A DNA stretch of 15,777 nt from JABMRF01 sp964434235 (GTDB lineage: Bacteria; Patescibacteriota; Patescibacteriia; UBA11705; JABHMO01), in assembly GCA_964434235.1 (NCBI GenBank), contig CAYSUN010000029.1, forward strand, positions 1 to 15,777, written 5' to 3'. Numbering within the stretch: the first letter of the stretch is position 1; every line of letters starts with the position of its first letter. This document shows, in pieces, positions 13,719 through 15,777 of the stretch. Below the pieces are notes generated by a model. It had not been told where the DNA came from and searched no databases. It saw nothing but the letters and a program-made list of their open reading frames with translations. The position numbers were made by a program, and so were the translations under genes.

Positions 13719-14933
13719 ATGGATTTAAAACGTTGGATAGTTTTGCTATCAATTATAACTTTTTGTTTTTCAGCTTTCAAGGCAACAGATGCTCAGGTTT
13801 TAGAGTCATCTATTGTTGTCTTTGATCAATTAACATTACAAAAAGGTTATACTGTAAAAAGTGTTGACCAAAATCTTTGGTTACCAATATTTCCAAATCA
13901 ATACAAAGAAAAGTTAACGGTTAAAATAACCGAAGAAGATAATTTTGATCAATTACCTGATGGTTACAAAGCCATTTCTGATTTTTATGTTTTTGATGTA
14001 CGAACATCAGAGCCAGGTTTTTTAGCTGAACCAGTTACTGTGTCTATTGGTTACGATAGTAGTTCTATTTTGGAAAAAGCTATATATTTTTATGATAATT
14101 CTCAAGCGAAGTGGAGAATCCTACCTTCGAACTGTGAACATGCAGATAAACGGCTTAGAGCTCGTTCCATATTCCCATATCTAAAAGTTGTTGTTCTTGA
14201 AAAAGAACCAGGAGAATTAACTGCTCAATCAGCAATTGTTATTGATAAAGATTCGGGTAAAGTTGTTTTTGGCAAAAACGTTGATGAAGTTAGATCTATT
14301 GCTAGTTTAACAAAATTGACAACAGTTCTTGTTTTCTTGGACCATAATCCAGGTTGGGACAAGGACGTTACTATGAAAGAGTCTGATTTTGTCGGCGGGG
14401 TAACATTGTGGGTTAAGGCTGGTGATCAGATTACAGTTAAAGATTTATTTTATTCTGTTCTCGTTGGTTCAAAAAATAATGCAGTTGAAGCTCTTATTCG
14501 TTCAACTGGACTTAGCCGAGATGAATTTATTACAGGCATGAATTTAAAAGTTCAAGTTATGGGACTGAATAAAACTAAATTTTTTGATCCGACTGGTTTA
14601 GATGAACGTAATGTTTCTACAGCTTCTGAATTGGCTGTTATTGCTAAGTATGCTTTTAATAATCCAGAAGTTTTCAAAGCCACAACAATGACGTGGTATC
14701 AAGTCAAACCATTAAATAATGATTTAAGTTATTGGGTAAAAAATACTAGCGAGAAAGTCCTTTCTCGTGACTTGGAAATTACTGGCACAAAAACTGGTTG
14801 GACTGATGAAGCCGGATATTGTTTGGTTTCACAAGCTAAAAATTTAAATCATGAAATGTTAGCCTTGGTCATGGGTGCAAAAATAAGCCAAAATTATGAA
14901 GAGGTTTATCAACTACTAAAAAAATATTTGTAA
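13719..14933 (+). CDS. Exported D-alanyl-D-alanine carboxypeptidase (DacA / peptidase S11 family) with N-terminal extension
   Basis: This 404-residue protein trims the terminal D-Ala from peptidoglycan stem peptides outside the membrane. An N-terminal hydrophobic signal (about 5-20) ends near T-D-A-Q. The penicillin-binding catalytic motifs of the S11 family are all present: S-L-T-K (Ser196 nucleophile, Lys199), S-K-N (251-253) and K-T-G (358-360). Residues about 30-165 form a separate domain not found in E. coli DacA, with beta-strand-rich stretches such as K-L-T-V-K-I-T-E-E and P-V-T-V-S-I-G-Y, then I-Y-F-Y-D-N-S-Q-A-K-W-R. It looks like an immunoglobulin-like sandwich placed before the enzyme, a layout I recall from other Patescibacteria. 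The C-terminal membrane-anchor domain of DacA is missing. The gene follows a 95-base gap with hairpins and ends at a terminator. Confidence 0.9.
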   Translation: MDLKRWIVLLSIITFCFSAFKATDAQVLESSIVVFDQLTLQKGYTVKSVDQNLWLPIFPNQYKEKLTVKITEEDNFDQLPDGYKAISDFYVFDVRTSEPGFLAEPVTVSIGYDSSSILEKAIYFYDNSQAKWRILPSNCEHADKRLRARSIFPYLKVVVLEKEPGELTAQSAIVIDKDSGKVVFGKNVDEVRSIASLTKLTTVLVFLDHNPGWDKDVTMKESDFVGGVTLWVKAGDQITVKDLFYSVLVGSKNNAVEALIRSTGLSRDEFITGMNLKVQVMGLNKTKFFDPTGLDERNVSTASELAVIAKYAFNNPEVFKATTMTWYQVKPLNNDLSYWVKNTSEKVLSRDLEITGTKTGWTDEAGYCLVSQAKNLNHEMLALVMGAKISQNYEEVYQLLKKYL

Positions 14934-14945
14934 AAAAAAATAGGG

Positions 14946-14982
14946 AAATGTCAGCCTGGGTTTACCGAAGGGGACATTTTTT
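14946..14982 (+). terminator. Terminator after the carboxypeptidase gene
   Basis: AAATGTC (14946-14952) pairs with GACATTT (14973-14979). An inner CCT/AGG pairing is possible within the loop, and a run of T reaches 14982. It starts 12 bases after the stop codon. The stem is AT-rich and interrupted, so efficiency is uncertain. Confidence 0.75.
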
Positions 14983-15000
14983 GTTAATATTTATACACAA

Positions 15001-15029
15001 TTGTTCACTTGGTAAATTTTTGTTATACT
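15001..15029 (+). promoter_or_regulatory. Promoter of the small helical protein gene
   Basis: TTGTTC (15001-15006) and TATACT (15024-15029) are 17 bases apart, with a TGT extension directly before the -10. Transcription would begin near 15036, leaving about 46 bases before the ATG at 15082. ACTTGGT occurs twice (from 15007 and 15058), flanking the start region; its meaning is unknown. Confidence 0.6.
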
Positions 15030-15081
15030 AGCTTTATTGTTTAATTTTTAACTTACCACTTGGTGGCAAAATTTAAAACTT

Positions 15082-15447
15082 ATGTCTGACAATCTAAAAC
15101 GTATTCAGGAAATGTATCAAGAAATTAAAGACGCACAACAAAAGAAAAAAGAATTAAGTGCTGTGATTAAAGAAGCTTACGAAAAAAATAAAGAGTATTC
15201 AGATATTTCGGAAGAAATGTCCAAATTTAGAGCTCGTAAAAAAGAAATTGAAATTGCTATTCGTCATGAATATGCATCAGAATTCAATGATCTTGATGAT
15301 TTAAGAACAGATATAAAAGATACCAAGCAGGTTATGTCCGATATTATGTGGAATGAATTAATGAAAAATAATAAAGTTGAAATAGTTGATGATAAAGAAA
15401 ATCGCTATGTGCCGTCAGTTTTAGTTACACTTAAAAAAGCAGGATAA
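15082..15447 (+). CDS. Small charged helical (coiled-coil) protein, function unknown
   Basis: This 121-residue cytoplasmic protein has no cysteine, signal peptide or membrane helix. Residues 1-65 are almost entirely helix-forming and rich in Lys and Glu (Y-Q-E-I-K-D-A-Q-Q-K-K-K-E-L, then F-R-A-R-K-K-E-I-E-I-A-I), a likely coiled coil. A second helical stretch (D-L-D-D-L-R-T-D-I-K-D-T-K-Q) follows. The last 25 residues turn to a beta-like tail (K-V-E-I-V-D-D-K, Y-V-P-S-V-L-V-T-L-K-K). I do not recognise the family, though small proteins of this style are common in Patescibacteria. A clear promoter precedes it and a terminator lies before it, so it is transcribed alone. The closest Shine-Dalgarno-like GGTGG is about 15 bases from the ATG, rather far. 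It might be a DNA-associated or scaffold protein, which is only a guess. Confidence 0.75.
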   Translation: MSDNLKRIQEMYQEIKDAQQKKKELSAVIKEAYEKNKEYSDISEEMSKFRARKKEIEIAIRHEYASEFNDLDDLRTDIKDTKQVMSDIMWNELMKNNKVEIVDDKENRYVPSVLVTLKKAG

Positions 15448-15466
15448 ACACATGCAATCATAAAAT

Positions 15467-15511
15467 CTCCGACGTAAAGTCGGAGTCCGTATAGCCTATG
15501 GCTCATCGGAC
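15467..15511. other. Compact structured element with two adjoining hairpins
   Basis: CTCCGAC (15467-15473) pairs with GTCGGAG (15479-15485) around GTAAA. Directly next, GTCCG (15485-15489) pairs with CGGAC (15507-15511), and inside it AGCC pairs with GGCT around TAT. TCCGA (15468-15472) could instead pair with TCGGA (15506-15510), so two exclusive folds exist. It begins 20 bases after the stop of the helical protein gene but has no T run, so it is not a standard terminator. Confidence 0.6.
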
Positions 15512-15526
15512 ATTTAAACGCGAAAA

Positions 15527-15555
15527 TATACAAAATAGAACTTGTTATATATAAT
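15527..15555 (+). promoter_or_regulatory. Orphan promoter candidate
   Basis: TATACA (15527-15532, four of six) and a perfect TATAAT (15550-15555) are 17 bases apart. No gene follows before the terminator at 15580, so if active it would make a transcript of roughly 65 bases. Confidence 0.4.
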
Positions 15556-15570
15556 AAGTCGATCAATACA

Positions 15571-15626
15571 AGAAAAAAGCCTCTTACTGTTATTCTTAAT
15601 TTAGCTAGAAAGTAAGGGGTTTTTTG
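15571..15626. terminator. Terminator, possibly bidirectional
   Basis: CCTCTTACT (15580-15588) pairs with AGTAAGGGG (15611-15619) with one G-U pair. TTCT/AGAA extends the stem after a small bulge. Six Ts follow (15620-15625) and an A-rich run precedes the stem, so it could work in either direction. It is the likely end of transcripts from the helical protein gene or the orphan promoter. Confidence 0.82.
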
Positions 15627-15632
15627 TTCCTC

Positions 15633-15720
15633 CTCGTCATTGTTCTACCTCGTCATTCTGAATTTATTTCAGAATCCGTAATATTGTTTCAGCTCGTCAT
15701 CCTGAATTAACCTCAGAATT
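15633..15720. repeat. Dispersed-type palindromic repeat, three CTCGTCAT copies
   Basis: CTCGTCAT occurs at 15633, 15649 and 15693. The second copy leads into a perfect 8-base inverted repeat (15655-15662 with 15668-15675, around TTTAT). The third leads into an imperfect version of the same palindrome (15699-15719). The pattern GTCATTCTGAA...TTCAGAATC resembles the short palindromic repeats scattered in many bacterial genomes, often misread as R-H-S-E-F-I-S-E-S peptides. No gene is seen from 15448 to the window end; the last 57 bases show nothing recognisable. Confidence 0.6.
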
Positions 15721-15777
15721 AGTGGGCATTAGAAAGCAAGAGGCACAGGCATTAATGAATTAGTTAGGAAATTTACA

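Noticed and set aside
15633..15720. CRISPR array suggested by repeated CTCGTCAT
   Set aside because: The units are only 8 bases, spaced unevenly (8 and 36 bases between copies), and attached to palindromes; there are no regular spacers or cas genes.
15684..15764. Short plus-strand frame reading R-H-P-E-L-T-S-E-L and ending in Q-A-L-M-N
   Set aside because: It has no start codon, and its first half is just the palindromic repeat translated, a known source of false peptides.
1..15777. Alternative genetic code (TGA read as glycine, as in some CPR lineages)
   Set aside because: All recognised genes run full length with TGG for Trp and GGN for Gly and no internal TGA. The lack of TGA stops is expected from strong TAA preference in AT-rich DNA.

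Overview
The window looks like a chromosome segment from a low-GC member of the Candidatus Patescibacteria (CPR). This rests on protein style, not on a marker gene. There is a secreted protein built on the 'GYAWSENIGW' motif, a pilM-pilN-pilO-pilB-pilC cluster with short disulfide-rich pilins, a D,D-carboxypeptidase with a sandwich-like N-terminal extension, and a 35-residue membrane protein of a kind I associate with that group. The standard bacterial code (table 11) fits: TGG encodes Trp, glycine uses GGN, and no recognised gene is interrupted by TGA. Placement below phylum level is not possible from this sequence.

Layout. Positions 1-914 hold a metallophosphoesterase gene with its own promoter, a good Shine-Dalgarno and a strong terminator. 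A tiny minus-strand membrane-protein gene (957-1064) follows. Next come recJ (1150-2871) and rnhA (2956-3357), two nucleic-acid maintenance genes. A bidirectional terminator separates rnhA from a minus-strand gene of unknown function (3426-3794), which has near-consensus promoter elements and an AAGGAG ribosome-binding site. A divergent extended -10 promoter then drives a secreted, cysteine-rich surface protein (4020-5435). Its conserved C-terminal tail continues in frame past a TAA codon to 5555.

The core of the window (5693-13623) is a type IV pilus assembly cluster: pilM, a PilN-like gene, a PilO-like gene, a small membrane protein in the usual PilP slot, pilB (assembly ATPase), pilC (platform protein) and three consecutive prepilin genes. 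PilM/N/O should form the cytoplasm-to-membrane alignment complex, PilB powers extension through PilC, and the prepilins are the substrates. Prepilin peptidase, a PilT retraction ATPase and a PilQ secretin are not in the window. A secretin is not expected if the cell has a single membrane.

Downstream are an exported D-alanyl-D-alanine carboxypeptidase (13719-14933), a small charged alpha-helical protein (15082-15447) and a 330-base gene-free tail. The tail holds a structured inverted-repeat element, a possible orphan promoter-terminator pair and a dispersed-type palindromic repeat.

The observations most worth a second look are: the in-frame TAA inside the surface protein; the conserved six-cysteine pattern of the three pilins together with a perfectly conserved 38-base block in two of them; the long cytoplasmic extension of the PilN-like protein, which keeps a terminal ISLLP motif; -10 boxes lying almost on top of start codons, suggesting leaderless mRNAs; and the overlooked 35-residue membrane protein.
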